Assembly (NCBI GenBank): GCA_022414725.1
Contig: CM039463.1
Location: 28,039,571-28,103,570, forward strand
Source of the DNA: Microglena sp. YARC
Lineage: Eukaryota; Chlorophyta; Chlorophyceae; Chlamydomonadales; Chlamydomonadaceae
Direction of reading: 5' to 3'
Length of the DNA stretch: 64,000 nt
Below the pieces are notes generated by a model. That model worked only from the letters and a program-made list of their open reading frames with translations. It made no database searches and had not been told where the DNA came from. Both the position numbers and the translations under genes were made by a program. Positions within the stretch are counted from its first letter, which is position 1. Each line of letters begins with the position of its first letter. Shown piece by piece: positions 12,046 through 22,140 of this stretch.

Positions 12046-12690
12046 CCTAGTACGGTAGCCCGTTTGGCCGTTGGCCACCCCTCCCTGCCCCCTGCCCCCC
12101 TCCCTCTCTCCTCCTCCTCCCCCCCCCCACCCTCCCCCTATTTCCTGTCTCATATCCTTCTATACTTGTCCTTCACCCTCCCTCCATCTCCCCCCCTTCT
12201 GTGTTTTCTTTCTCCTATCCTCCTGGACTTCCCCTTGACTCTTGACCTTACCTCCATCTATCCCTTTTCCCACTGTCCCCTGTCCTACCCCATACGCATA
12301 GGGCAGGGCTGGGAAATATTGAGCGCTAAGCCACGGACCAGCCGGATTCGAAAAATATTTAAGATTGCGGTACTTCAGTCAAGTTCCGAGTGAATCAGAA
12401 AGCGATCCAATCATCAATTGGAACGATTCTGGAGGCTCGCTAGCCCTCTCATTTTATTTGCGTTTCAGGCCCATGGATGGAAGTCAAATCGGCTCTTGGA
12501 GCTTTGTTCTCAATTAGGATGAAGGACCCCAGAAGCTGTTGATGTTTCGAACATGCATGACTTGGAAAGCAGATAGAGGTATTGAACTGCATACTGGGTG
12601 ACAAAGCACAGGAGCAACGCAGGAAGGTGACAAATGTTGAGTTTGTGAACTGAGGTCGTAGCCTGGAACTTTGCATGTTGCAGGTAGACG
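12046..12690. other. C/T-rich tract and unassigned sequence
   Basis: A CCTCCC-rich tract fills about 12070-12290. The rest has no gene I can support. A short open piece after an acceptor-like TTTCAG at 12468 ends quickly in each frame. Confidence 0.4.
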
Positions 12691-12699
12691 GAAGCATGA

Positions 12700-13800
12700 T
12701 GAAGGTCTGAAGAGGCGCTCAGGATAGAATGAGCACTCAGGATAAATAGGCGCTCAGGATGAAAGGGTGCCCATGATGAATGAGCGCTCGGAATAGAATT
12801 AACGCTAAGGATAGAACGGGCGCTTAGGATGAATGAATAAGCGAAAAGAAAAGAAATGCAGTACGCCAATTCGGCGTGATTAAGGAAGCTGTCCAAAGGG
12901 GGTCCTCGGACAACACCATCAAACCGGGGGGGTGGCTAGGGGGGGCGGTACCCCCCACGATAGCCGGTGGCGGAAGAAGGAGTGCGCTCAGAATGAATAA
13001 GTGCCCAGGATATGATGAGCGATCAGAGCAGATTGGGCGATGAGGACGAAGCCGCACTGGAAAAAATTGGATAGCACTCTATACAGCCGTAAGCCTGACG
13101 CGTATATCAGTACGTCGGCGTGGCGTACCACGTGGAACTGCCCAGATTTGGGCTCGGAATAGAATGAACGCTTAGGATATAATGGGCGCTCAGGATGAAT
13201 GAAGAAGCGCTCAGAATGAATAAGCGATCAGAGCAGGGGGGTTGGGCGATGAGAACGAAGCCGCGCTGGAGAAATTTGGATAGCACTCTATACAGCCGTA
13301 AGCCTGACGCGTATATCAGTACGTCGGCGTGGCGTACCACGTGGAACTGCCCAGATTTGGGCTCGGGATAGAATGAACGCTTAGGATATAATGGGCTCAG
13401 GATGAATGAAGAAGCGCTCAGAATGAATAAGCGCCCAGAATATGATGAGCGATCAGAGCAGGGGGGTTGGGCGATGAGAACGAAGCCGCGCTGGAGAAAT
13501 TTGGATAGCACTCTATACAGCCGTAAGCCTGACGCGTATATCAGTACGTCGGCGTGGCGTACCACGTGGAACTGCCCAGATTTGGGCTCGGGATAGAATG
13601 AACGCTTAGGATATAATGGGCGCTCAGGATGAATGAAGAAGCGCTCAGAATGAATAAGCGCCCGGAATATGATGAGCGATCAGAGCAGGGGGGTTGGGCG
13701 ATGAGAACGAAGCCGCGCTGGAGAAATTTGGATAGCACTCTATACAGCCGTAAGCCTGACGCGTATATCAGTACGTCGGCGTGGCGTACCACGTGGAACT
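12700..13800. repeat. Two-level tandem repeat, about 211-227 bp units
   Basis: The long units each hold TTTGGATAGCACTCTATACA, ACGTCGGCGTGGCGTACCAC and CCCAGATTTGGGCTCGG. They occur about four times with near-identical sequence. Inside each are short degenerate GCGCTCAGGATGAATGA-like sub-repeats, which also form the left flank. The repeated 60-150 aa open frames on both strands are by-products. Confidence 0.9.
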
Positions 13801-13914
13801 GTCAGAAAAATGGTACAGTACTGCAATTGTCCGGGGGGCCCGCCCTCCTACACACCAACAAACAAACGAAAAGATCACGAACTATTCACAGAAATCCATA
13901 TATTTTTACTTATA

Positions 13915-14130
13915 TATGTGTGTATGTTAGTAGCTCCTCATACATGAATTGGGATGCCCATGTTGTTCCAACGCATGAATATGTATGTATGTTTGTAGCT
14001 CCTCATACATGAATTGGGACGCCCATGTTGTCCCAACTCATGAATATGTATGTTTGTTTGTTTGTAGCTCCTCCTACATGAATTGGGACACCCATGTTGT
14101 CCCAACTCAAGTATATGTATGTATTTTGCA
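13915..14130. repeat. Family D hairpin repeat, second array
   Basis: Three further tandem units of GGGACACCCATGTTGTCCC flanked by CATGAAT and ATGTATGT, matching 11760-12045. The two arrays lie about 2 kb apart. Confidence 0.75.
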
Positions 14131-14239
14131 GACAACACAACCAGGCCTCATTGATAAGAGCACCTTGGGAGCATACCTGCTTTGTGCATTCTGTTGCACT
14201 GCCAATGCATGCTAAAGGGGCATGCCCAACCTTGAGCAC

Positions 14240-14400
14240 AGAAAAGGCAGTTTAATAATACAGCACTGGTGACCTGAACCCCAAAATTGTAAACGACGAC
14301 GGGGGGGGGGGGGGGATTTTGTGCTATGCAGATGATTTAGGGGGGGCCGGAGTGATTTAGGGGGGGGGGGGGGGGATTTCGTGCTATGCAGATAATTGAA
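14240..14400 (+). repeat. Dispersed repeat family I with G-runs
   Basis: Shares GCACTGGTGACCTGAACCCC, an ACGACGGGGG run and GATTTTGTGCTATGCAGAT with 22075-22140. Here the last piece is duplicated, with long G runs between the copies. Confidence 0.6.
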
Positions 14401-14471
14401 CTTAACGTTTCTAGTCACATGTTTGAGGCACTTGCCTGTGTTGGAAACAAGCATCATCACAGTCCTCACAG

Positions 14472-14516
14472 GATCACGTGAAGTCCACACTCATGGTGTC
14501 TCGAGCCATGGGAAAG
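14472..14516 (+). CDS. Possible short exon of the unrecognised gene
   Basis: Between CCTCACAG and a weak donor GTGTTT lie 45 nt open in phase 0, giving DHVKSTLMVSRAMGK. Support is the GC-rich codon pattern and the phase match with the better exon at 14746. No family is recognised, and the donor is poor. Confidence 0.3.
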
Positions 14517-14519
14517 GTG

Positions 14520-14745
14520 TTTTGGTGGAGCCCCCTCTGCACCCCCCACCCCCCAACCCAACCCAACCCAACCCTCAGCCCCCCTACCCCAATCCCCCTC
14601 ACAGAAGAGCAAAATTGGCAGCAAGATTTGGGTTAACCTTACTAACCAAACACCGATCCCCAAACCCCAACCCTCAGCCCCCAACCTCTAATCCCCATCC
14701 ACCAACCCTCAACTCTCAGCCCCCCTACCCCAATCCCCCTCACAG
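14520..14745. repeat. CCCAACCC-rich array with an echo of the next exon
   Basis: Degenerate CCCAACCCTCAGCCCCC repeat. At about 14601-14640 it carries CAGAAGAGCAAAATTGGCAG and CAAGATT, a decayed copy of the first 25 nt of the exon at 14746 together with its acceptor. Confidence 0.7.
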
Positions 14746-14838
14746 AATAGCAAAATTGGCAGCAAGATTATGGTTAACGAGGTCATCCTAACTAAAGAGT
14801 CGCCGTGGGAAAGAGTGGTAGAGGCAGGGTACATCAAG
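14746..14838 (+). CDS. Exon of an unrecognised gene
   Basis: Bounded by CCCCTCACAG and GTGAGA, with 93 nt open in phase 0 for 31 residues: NSKIGSKIMVNEVILTKESP, then WERVVEAGYIK. Its 5' edge is copied in the upstream intron (14601-14640). Its 3' edge with the donor (GGTACATCAAGGTGAGAGAG) is copied several times downstream (about 15000, 15160, 15290). A further decayed copy is at 16312-16370. Being the template of such echoes is typical of real exons in this window. The function is unknown. Confidence 0.6.
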
Positions 14839-15310
14839 GTGAGAGAGCAGGGTACAGCATCTGTGTGTGGTGTGTGTGTTTGATCTGTTACCCTGCCTCA
14901 AATATACCTCCTTCTGTACCCTGGAACATAGCCCCTTCTATACCCTGGAACATACCCTCTTCTGTATGTATGTTTGAGGCAGGCTGTGTTTGAGGTAGGG
15001 TACATCAAGGTGAGAGAGCAGGGAACAGCATCTGTGTGTGGTGTGTGTGTTTGTTCTGTTACCCTGCCTCAAATATACCCCCTTCTGTACCCGGGAACAT
15101 ACCCCCTTCTGTATCCTGGAACATACCCCCTTCTGTATGTATGTTTGAGGTAGGGTACATCAAGGTGAGAGAGCAGGGTACAGCATCTGTGTGTGGTGTG
15201 TGTGTGTTCTGTTACCCTGCCTCAAACATACCCCCTTCTGTATCCTGGAACATACCCCCTTTTGTATGTATGTTTGTGGCAGGGTGCATCAAGGTGAGAG
15301 AACAGATTTG
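14839..15310. repeat. About 140-180 bp array echoing an exon donor
   Basis: Three to four units of the type GGTACATCAAGGTGAGAGAG, then TGTGTGTGGTGTGTGTG and TACCCTGCCTCAAATATACC. Each starts with the last bases of the exon ending at 14838 plus its GTGAGA donor. Confidence 0.8.
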
Positions 15311-15321
15311 TATTTGTATTT

Positions 15322-15395
15322 TGTATTGAAAGGATATACACCCCAGGAGGTGGGTACCCTTACACAAACCAGCGCCACCAAGGATTCAGAAAAAA
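15322..15395 (+). repeat. Dispersed repeat family A
   Basis: Carries ATTGAAAGGATATACACCCC, AGGAGGTGGGTACCC and CACAAACCAGCGCCAC, matching the copies at 5224 and 20698. Confidence 0.7.
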
Positions 15396-15439
15396 AGGAG
15401 GAATGTGCTGTATGGACACAGAGGAGGAACCAGACATGA

Positions 15440-16105
15440 GTTTTCAGATGGATGGATATATGGATGGATGGATGATTTGATGGATGGATGGATATATCAT
15501 ACATGGATGGATGGATAGATGATTTGATGGATGGATGGAGTGGTAGAGGCAGGGTAACAGAGAGACCATGATGGTGATGATTACATGAGGATGAGGAGGA
15601 GGATTACATGATGATGAGGATGATGATGGTGATTACATGAGGGTGATGGTGATAACATAATGATGATGATGGTGATAACATAATGATGGTGTAATGACGA
15701 TGATGATGATGATCACATGATGATGATGATGATGATGATGATGATTACATGATGGTGATGGTGATAACATAATGATGGTGTAATGACGATGATGATCACA
15801 TGATGGTGATGATGATGATTACATGCTGATGCTGATGATGGTGATCACATAATGATGATGATGATGATGATGATGGTGATAACATGAGGATGATGATGAT
15901 GATGATGATGATGATTACATGCTGATGCTGATGATGGTGATCACATAATGATAATGATGATGATGATGGTGATAACATGAGGATGATGATGATGATGATG
16001 ATGGTGATTACATGATGATGATGATGATGATTGGATGAGGATGATGAGGATGATGATGATAACATGAGGATGATGATGATGATGATGATTGCATGAGGAT
16101 GATGT
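15440..16105. repeat. GGAT and GAT microsatellites
   Basis: GATGGATGGAT tracts (15445-15535) are followed by long GATGATGATGGTGATAACAT-type repeats up to about 16105. The poly-His open frame on the minus strand is an artefact of the repeat. Confidence 0.95.
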
Positions 16106-16311
16106 TGTTTACATCTTTCCTGGTGCCCTGCTAGACTCGAAATGTGGCCGCATCTTGTCGGGAGCCTTATGATCATTAGAACAAAGACACAACAAAACAA
16201 AAAAGATATCATGGTGAGAGAGCAGATGGGCTGTATGGACACAGACGAGGGACCAGCCCAGGTAGGAATTTACAGATGGATGGATGGATGGATATACGGA
16301 TGGGTGGGTAG

Positions 16312-16430
16312 GTCATCCTGACTGAAAATTCACTGTGGGAAAGAGTGGTGCGTCAAGGTGAAAGAGGATGTAATTTGTATGATATCATACTCGCCTTTGG
16401 TCAACATCATATGATATGCTGGTCCCTCGC
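16312..16430. repeat. Decayed exon copy followed by a MITE fragment
   Basis: 16312-16370 resembles the exon at 14746-14838 (CATCCTGACTGA, GTGGGAAAGAGTGG, TCAAGGTGA) with an internal deletion. It runs into about 16370-16426, one end of the TAGGGA-type MITE family (GTATGATATCATACTCGCC, then CATATGATATGCTGGTCCCT). Confidence 0.6.
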
Positions 16431-16682
16431 TTTGTACGTGTACGTAGGTATTTTTTACAGAAACTGCTCATATTTATCAGGCTCGTGTTGCACTGCTCGT
16501 GCCAAACGCTGTTTGTTGTGATGATGGCAGTACTGTGTAAGAAAAGGGGGCGGTGTAATTTCCCATCTTATAGATCTTATTCTGCTTATTATATATATTG
16601 TGTTGCTCATTCTAGATCTTATATCGCTTATTGTTACGTTATTATAGTCCCTCCTGGTAGTCTAGAGCTATCTTGATTATTC

Positions 16683-16824
16683 AAGGGTAGGCAAGTCTTT
16701 TTAGCCCAGTTGGCTACCCTCTGGACTGTAACAAACAAACAAACCCCAGGCAAAGACTAGAATCCAAAAGGAGCAATAACAAAAAATACCAATGCAGGAT
16801 GCTAGTTGGCTACCCCTGGACTGT

Positions 16825-16856
<32 letters not shown>

Positions 16857-16906
16857 CCGCAGCAGCAGCAGCCAACAACAACCACAACCACCACAACAAC
16901 AACAAT

Positions 16907-16952
<46 letters not shown>

Positions 16953-17089
16953 AACAATACCAACAATGCCAACAATGCCAACAATGCAAGATGCTAGTTG
17001 GCTACCCCTGGACTGTAACAACAACAACAACAACAACAACCGCAGCAGCAGCAGCAGCAGCCAACAACAACCACAACAACAACAACCAC

Positions 17090-17121
<32 letters not shown>

Positions 17122-17193
17122 ACAATGCCAACAATACCAAAAATGCCAACAATGCAAGATGCTAGTTGGCTACCCCTGGACTGTAACAACAGC

Positions 17194-17231
<38 letters not shown>

Positions 17232-17300
17232 AGGACACTAGTTGGCTGACCCTGGACTGTAACAACAGAAACAACAGCAACAACAACAACAACAATGCAG
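16683..17300. repeat. Family C repeat copies and AAC microsatellite
   Basis: Alternates GCTAGTTGGCTACCCCTGGA, CTGTAACAACAACAAC and CAACAATGCA(A/G)GA. The GGCTACCCCTGGACTGTAACA piece belongs to a dispersed family also seen at 21990-22045, 43312-43360, 45237-45520, 45822-45875 and 60790-60865. The AATGCAGGA(C/T)GCTA at each unit end copies the acceptor and first bases of the exon at 17301. Confidence 0.8.
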
Positions 17301-17459
17301 GACGCTACTTGTGAGGGAGACCACATAACTGGCGGCACTTTGAGGACTTGGTGCTTCGGCACGGTTGCCAAGATGACAGGCGCATTGGATGGGGAGAAAG
17401 TGAAACCCAACAAAGACGGGTTTGCCCCCAACTACGTACTGGACAGGTTTTTCAATTAG
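17301..17459 (+). CDS. Terminal exon of an unrecognised gene
   Basis: After the acceptor AACAATGCAG, 52 codons are open in phase 0 and end at TAG 17457-17459. Segments include GDHITGGTLRTWCFGTVAKM and TGALDGEKVKPNKDGFAPNY, then VLDRFFN. The composition is strongly protein-like and embedded in simple repeats, so I am fairly sure it is coding. The 3' edge is repeated downstream about six times, and in well-preserved copies the codon at the stop reads GTG, so the frame would continue NVRK and then stop at TAA. The stop here may therefore be three codons premature. The family is not recognised. Confidence 0.65.
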   Translation, partial: DATCEGDHITGGTLRTWCFGTVAKMTGALDGEKVKPNKDGFAPNYVLDRFFN

Positions 17460-17850
17460 AGGAAGTAAGCCCTATCTGGAGAGTGGTCCCATCTAAGTTC
17501 TGGACAGGCTTTCCAATGTGCGGAAGTAAGACCTATCTGGAAAGTGGTCCCAACTACGTACTGGACAGGCTTTTCAATGTGAGGAAGTAAGACCTATTTG
17601 GAGAGTGGTCCCAAATACGTACTGAACAGGCTTTTCAATGTGAGGAAGTAAGACCTACCTGGAGAATGTTGGTCCCAAGTACCAACTCGACAGGTGTTTC
17701 AATGTGAGGAAGTAAAAACTATCTGGTCCCAACTAAGTACTGGGCAGGCTTTTCAACATGAGAAAGTGAAGCACTACATGGTCGCTATTGGTCCCAAGTA
17801 CCGACTCGACAGGTTTTTCAATGTGAGGAAGTAAGACAGACCGTAGGGGA
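17420..17850. repeat. About 60-bp array echoing the terminal exon end
   Basis: About seven units of AACTACGTACTGGACAGGCT, TTTCAATGTGAGGAAGTAAG and a CTATCTGGAGAGTGGTCCC spacer. The first unit is the real 3' end of the exon at 17301-17459. Confidence 0.85.
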
Positions 17851-20135
17851 GCGTGTGTATTCAGAGGATAGGGTGGTTCCTGTAGCCATGAGAGAACACC
17901 AACTGCAGGACTGAAGACGATCAATGAAGTCTTGCTTAGATTGTTTTTGTCATAGTTTTGATTATTTTGAGTCATGTGCTTGCTCATAGAACAGATGTGA
18001 GGAAGTCAGGCATACCGTCAGGGAGTGCTGGCATTCAAAGTATAGGGTGATCCCTCTAGCTATGAGAGAACACCGACTGTAGGACTGAAGACGATCAATG
18101 TGGTCTTTCGTTGATTGTTTTTGTCATAGTTTTGATTATTTTCTGTCCTGTGCTTTCTCACATAGTATATGTGAGGAAGTCAGGCATACCGTCAGGGAGT
18201 GCTGGCATTCAAAGTATAGGGTGATCCCTCTAGCTGTGAGAGAACACCGACTGCAGGACTGAAGACGATCAATGTGGTCTTGCTTTGATTATTTTAGTCA
18301 TAGTTTTGATTATTTTCAGTCCTGTGCTTTCTCACACAGTAGATGTGAGGAAATCAGGCGTACCATCAGGGAGTGCTGGCATTCAAAGGATAGGGTGATC
18401 CCTCTAGCTATGAGAGAACACCGACTGCAGGACTGAAGGCGATCAATGTGGTCTTACTTTGATTGTTTTTGTCATAGTTTTGATTATTTTCAGTCCTGTG
18501 CTTTCTCACAGAACAGATGTGAGGAAGTCAGGCATCCCGTCAGGGTGCGTTTGCACTCAAAGGATAGGGTGGTCGCTCAAGCTTTGAGATACCACAGGAC
18601 TGGAGACAATCAATGTGGTCGTATTTAGGGTGTTCTCGGTTCTGAGCTAGCTCACAGGAGAGATGTGAGGAAGGAAGGTGTACCACCTTGAAGCGTGTGC
18701 ATTCCAGGGATAGGGTGGTCGCTGGAGCTGCGAGATACCACAGGACTGAAAGCAATCAATGCGGTCTTATTTGGTTTGTTCTTGGTTCTGAGCTAACTCA
18801 CAGGAAAGATGTGAGGAAGTAAGGCATACTGCCAGTGTGCGTTTGCATTAAAAGGATAGGGTGGTCGCTCAAGCTGCGAGATACCAACAACAACAGGACT
18901 GAATACAATCAATGTGGTATTATTTAATTTGTTCTCGGTTCTGGGCTAACTCACAGGACAGATGTGAGGCATTAAGGTGTGCCACCTGGGAGCGTTTGCA
19001 TTCCAGGGATAGGGTCCCTCTAGCTATGAGAGAACACCGACTGCAGGACTGAAGACGATCAATGAAGTCTTACTTTGCTTGTTTTTGTCATAGTTTCGAT
19101 TATTTTCAGTCCTGTGCTTGCTCATAGAACAGATTTGATTAAGTCAGGCATACCGTCAGGGAGTGCTGGCATTCAAAGATAGGGTGATCCCTGTAGCTAT
19201 GGGAGAACACCGACTACATGACTGAAGACAGGACAGATGTGAAGAAGTAAGGCATTCCGTCAGGGTGCGTTTTCACTCAAGGGATAGGATGGCCCCTCTA
19301 GCTGCGAGATACCACAGGACTGAAGGGAATCAATGTGGTCTTATTTAGGGTGTTCTCGGTTCTGAGCTAACTCACAGGAGAGATATGAGGAAGTATGGTG
19401 TACCGTCAGGGTGTGTTTGCATTCGAAGCATAGGGTGGTCGCTCGAGCTGCGGGACACCACAGGACTGAAGGCAATCAATGCGTTCTTATTTAGGGTGTT
19501 CTCGCTTCTGAGCTAGCTCACAGAAGAGATATGAGGAAGTAAGCTGTACCGTCAGGGAGTGTTGGCATTCAAGGGATAGGGTGGTCGCTCGAGCTGCGGG
19601 ATACCACAGGACTGAAGGCAATCAATGCGTCCTTATTTAGGGTGTTCTCGCTTCTGGGCTAGCTCACAGGAGAGATGTGAGGAAGTAAGGTGTACTGTCA
19701 GGGAGTGTTGACATTCAAGGGAAAGGGTGGCCCCTCTAGCTTTGTGATACCACCAACCACAGGAAGACAAGCAATTTGGTATTGTTTGGTTATGTTTAGT
19801 CCTGTCATTGTGTGAGGAAGTAAGGCATACTTTCAGGGTGTGTTGGCATTCAAAGGATAGGTTGGTCACTTAAGCTGCGCGATACCACAGGACTGGAGGC
19901 AATCAATTTGGTCGTTTTTAGGGTGTACTCGGTTCTGGGCTAACTTACAGGACATATGTGAGGAAGTAAGGTGTACCACCTGGGTGCGTTTGCATTCAAA
20001 GCATAGGGTGGTCGCTGGAGCTGCGAGATTCCACCAACCACGGGACTGAGGACAATGAATGATTTCTTATTTTTATTGTTGTTGTCATAGTTTTGATTGT
20101 TTGCAGTCATTTGGTTGCTCATAGAAGAGGGAGCT
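17850..20135. repeat. About 150-200 bp tandem repeat, 12 or more units
   Basis: Units contain TGTGAGGAAGTCAGGCATAC, CGTCAGGGAGTGCTGGCATT, ATAGGGTG, GACTGAAGACGATCAATGTG and GTCATAGTTTTGATTATTTT. Two sub-types alternate (AGAGAACACCGACTGCAGGA versus GCTGCGAGATACCACAGGA). GATGTGAGGAAGTAAGG links it to the preceding 60-bp array, so it probably grew from the same 3' exon edge. Confidence 0.9.
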
Positions 20136-20224
20136 ACCTGTAGGCTTCCTGGATAGCGTGAGACATGTAGGCTGGATGGTGTGAGACATAAAGGCTGTCT
20201 CACTGTCTTCTTCTTTTTCCTCTT

Positions 20225-20700
20225 CTTCTTTTTCTTCTACTGCTATTGTTTATTAGGAGTGGCTCCTACTAGGCATTAGGATTTAGGGTTGAGGGTTAGG
20301 GTTGAGGGTCCATTAGGAGCTACTGTCTGTTAGGAGCTATGAGACAGTTACATGGTTTAGTCAGTTATTGTTCAGTAGGAGTAGCTGCTACTAGACAGTA
20401 GGATTTAGGGTTAGGGTTGAGGGTCCATTAGGAGCTACATTCTGTTAGGAGCTATGAGACAGTTACAAGGTTAAGTAGGAGTAGCTGCTACTAGACAGTA
20501 GGATTTAGGGTTGAGGGTTAGGGTTGAGGGTCCATTAGGAGCTACTGTCTGTTATAAGACAGTTACAATGTTTATGAGCTATGAGACAGTTACAAGGTTT
20601 AGTCACTTATTGTTTAGTAGGAGTAGCTCCTACTAGACAGTAGGATTTAGGGTTGAGGGTTAGGGTTGAGGGTCCAGTAGGAACCTCTGTCTAGTAGGAG
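20225..20700. repeat. TAGGAGCTAC / TTTAGGGTTGAGGGTTAGGG tandem repeat
   Basis: Four units of about 110-130 bp holding GTAGGAGTAGCTCCTACTAG (a near-perfect palindrome), GGATTTAGGGTTGAGGGTTA and GAGCTATGAGACAGTTACA. The TTTAGGG and TTAGGG motifs resemble plant-type telomere repeats, but they are mixed with GTTGAGG and sit in a longer unit. Confidence 0.85.
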
Positions 20701-20870
20701 CTTTTTTTGTTTTTTTAGTTGTGAAAGGTCTCTCACCCCAGGGGGTGGGTCTCCCGACACAAACCAGCGACATTCAGTCGAGGATTCAGTTCGAATGGCG
20801 TTGGAGAATTCAGTTTGAGGATTCAGTTCGAATGGCATTGCCACTCCTACAAAAGAGTAGGTGCACTTAG
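20698..20870 (+). repeat. Dispersed repeat family A, longest copy
   Basis: Carries GTTGTGAAAGGTCTCTCACC, CCAGGGGGTGGGTCTCCC, ACACAAACCAGCGACA and CCTACAAAAGAGTAGG, with an internal 39-bp duplication around GAGGATTCAGTTCGAATGGC. Confidence 0.75.
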
Positions 20871-21443
20871 GTATGATACAGTTACAATATTTAGTCAGTT
20901 ACAAGGTTATATAAGCTGGCAATTTGTCGTTGTCAGCGTTAGCTGTTCTATGGTTCTAATTGTCTACGTAACTTCGACAGGCGTTCAAGCGTCTGCAGAA
21001 AACAATACTTCCCCCTGTGCGATAGCCATGGAAACCAGGGAGTGTGACTGGGTCTGAAATCTGACTGATTCTAGACATGTCCAGATCTCTACACAGAAAT
21101 GTTAACGACTTGTCAAGGTCAAGTTAGAACACGTCAGGTTATAAAAGTAGCAATGATGATTAGGGGACCGCGTGTGCGTAGATGTACATCTGCATCATGT
21201 ACGTATTTGTACATGGGCCCGCATGTATGTAGTTCTACATCGGCCTGCATGCTTTTAGATTTATATCGGAGCTCATGTACTTAGTTGTGCATCGGAGTGT
21301 TAGCACTTGCAAGAGTATGCAGGGGTTTCTGGATAGTGAAAAAGGTACTAGTAGCCCATCGCTCCAACATCAAAAGATCTTGACTACAGATATATTCTTA
21401 TCAGTTATGTTTGCTGGACTGGTGGCGTTTTTGCATACAGCAC
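20871..21443. other. Unique sequence with repeat family K
   Basis: About 21025-21145 (ATAGCCATGGAAACCAGGG, GACATGTCCAGATCTCTACA, CGACTTGTCAAGGTCA) has a relative at 45625-45735. A short hydrophobic open frame at 20953-21057 is discussed under rejected items. 21180-21290 holds an imperfect GCATGTATGTAGTTCTACATCGG-type repeat. Confidence 0.5.
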
Positions 21444-21699
21444 TGTGGCACTGATCAGCCCAGTAATGAAAACGCCCGGTGGGGCTTGGTATTAAGGGAG
21501 CCCCGTCTAACGGCGGTAGGGAAAGGGCTGCTACATTACTGGACAAAGCTACCATGGCGGTTGACAGCGACCGCGAACACTTAAGCGCACCCGTGGGGAT
21601 TCGAACCCTGCACCTACGTCGTTCAAGGAGCTCTGCCATTGAGCCATTCGTTGAACGGGGATAAAAATTCCAAACAGTATTGTGGCTCTGATCAGCCCA
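21444..21699 (-). mobile_element. tRNA-derived SINE (copy 1) with target-site duplication
   Basis: On the minus strand the element runs from about 21660 to 21461. It has a Pol III A box TGGCTCAATGG (21646-21636) and a perfect B box GGTTCGAATCC (21607-21597), followed by a non-tRNA body. The body shares GCTGTCAACCGC(C/A)ATGGTAG and CCCTTAATACCA(A/C)GCC with copy 2 at 41260-41464. It is flanked by 19-bp direct repeats with one mismatch, TGTGGCACTGATCAGCCCA at 21444-21462 and 21681-21699. A/B boxes, shared body and flanking repeats together indicate retroposition. Confidence 0.85.
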
Positions 21700-21754
21700 C
21701 ATAACAGGAAAATTTAAGATTTGTCTGATTTGTCTGGTTATAAATGAATAGATA

Positions 21755-22140
21755 GATGTTACGCCTTATGACAAGCTTGAGGTTCAGGGTACTACTAAGC
21801 TTCTTGAGCCCCTCTACGCGTTTTGCACAGTTTTTTCAACCCCCTATGGGCGCAGCGCACAGTTTTGCGCTTTTTGCACTAAAAAGCGCTGACCAATTTG
21901 ACGTTTGTGCGCTTTAAGCGCTGGCCAATTTGGCCAATTTGCCAAACTAGGCCGATTACTGGACAACAGTCAAATAGGGCATTCGGATACTATATTGTAT
22001 GTATGTTACAGTCCAGGGGGTAGGCCAAATAGGCTAAAGGAACTTGCCCAACCGTACAGGAAGGGCTTAAAAAGAAAAAGCACTGATGAACTGAACCCCA
22101 AACAACAGTTCAACCGACGGGGGCCCTGATTTTGTGCAAC
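21755..22140. repeat. Mosaic of dispersed repeat fragments (B, C, I)
   Basis: A family-B-like start (GTTACGCCTTATGACAAGC) is followed by GCGCTTTTTGCACT/AAGCGCTGGCCAATTTG repeats. Then come a family C copy (ACAGTCCAGGGGGTAGGCCA) and a family I copy (CTGAACCCCAAACAACAG, CGACGGGGGCCCTGATTTTG). Confidence 0.55.

Noticed and set aside
15796..16242. Poly-His/Ser protein on the minus strand
   Set aside because: Translation of GAT/ATC microsatellite.
20953..21057. Signal-peptide-like open frame (MVLIVYVTSTGVQASAENNT and on)
   Set aside because: Hydrophobic start and a following Cys-containing stretch are suggestive, but it is short, overlaps a dispersed repeat (family K) and lacks splice or homology support.
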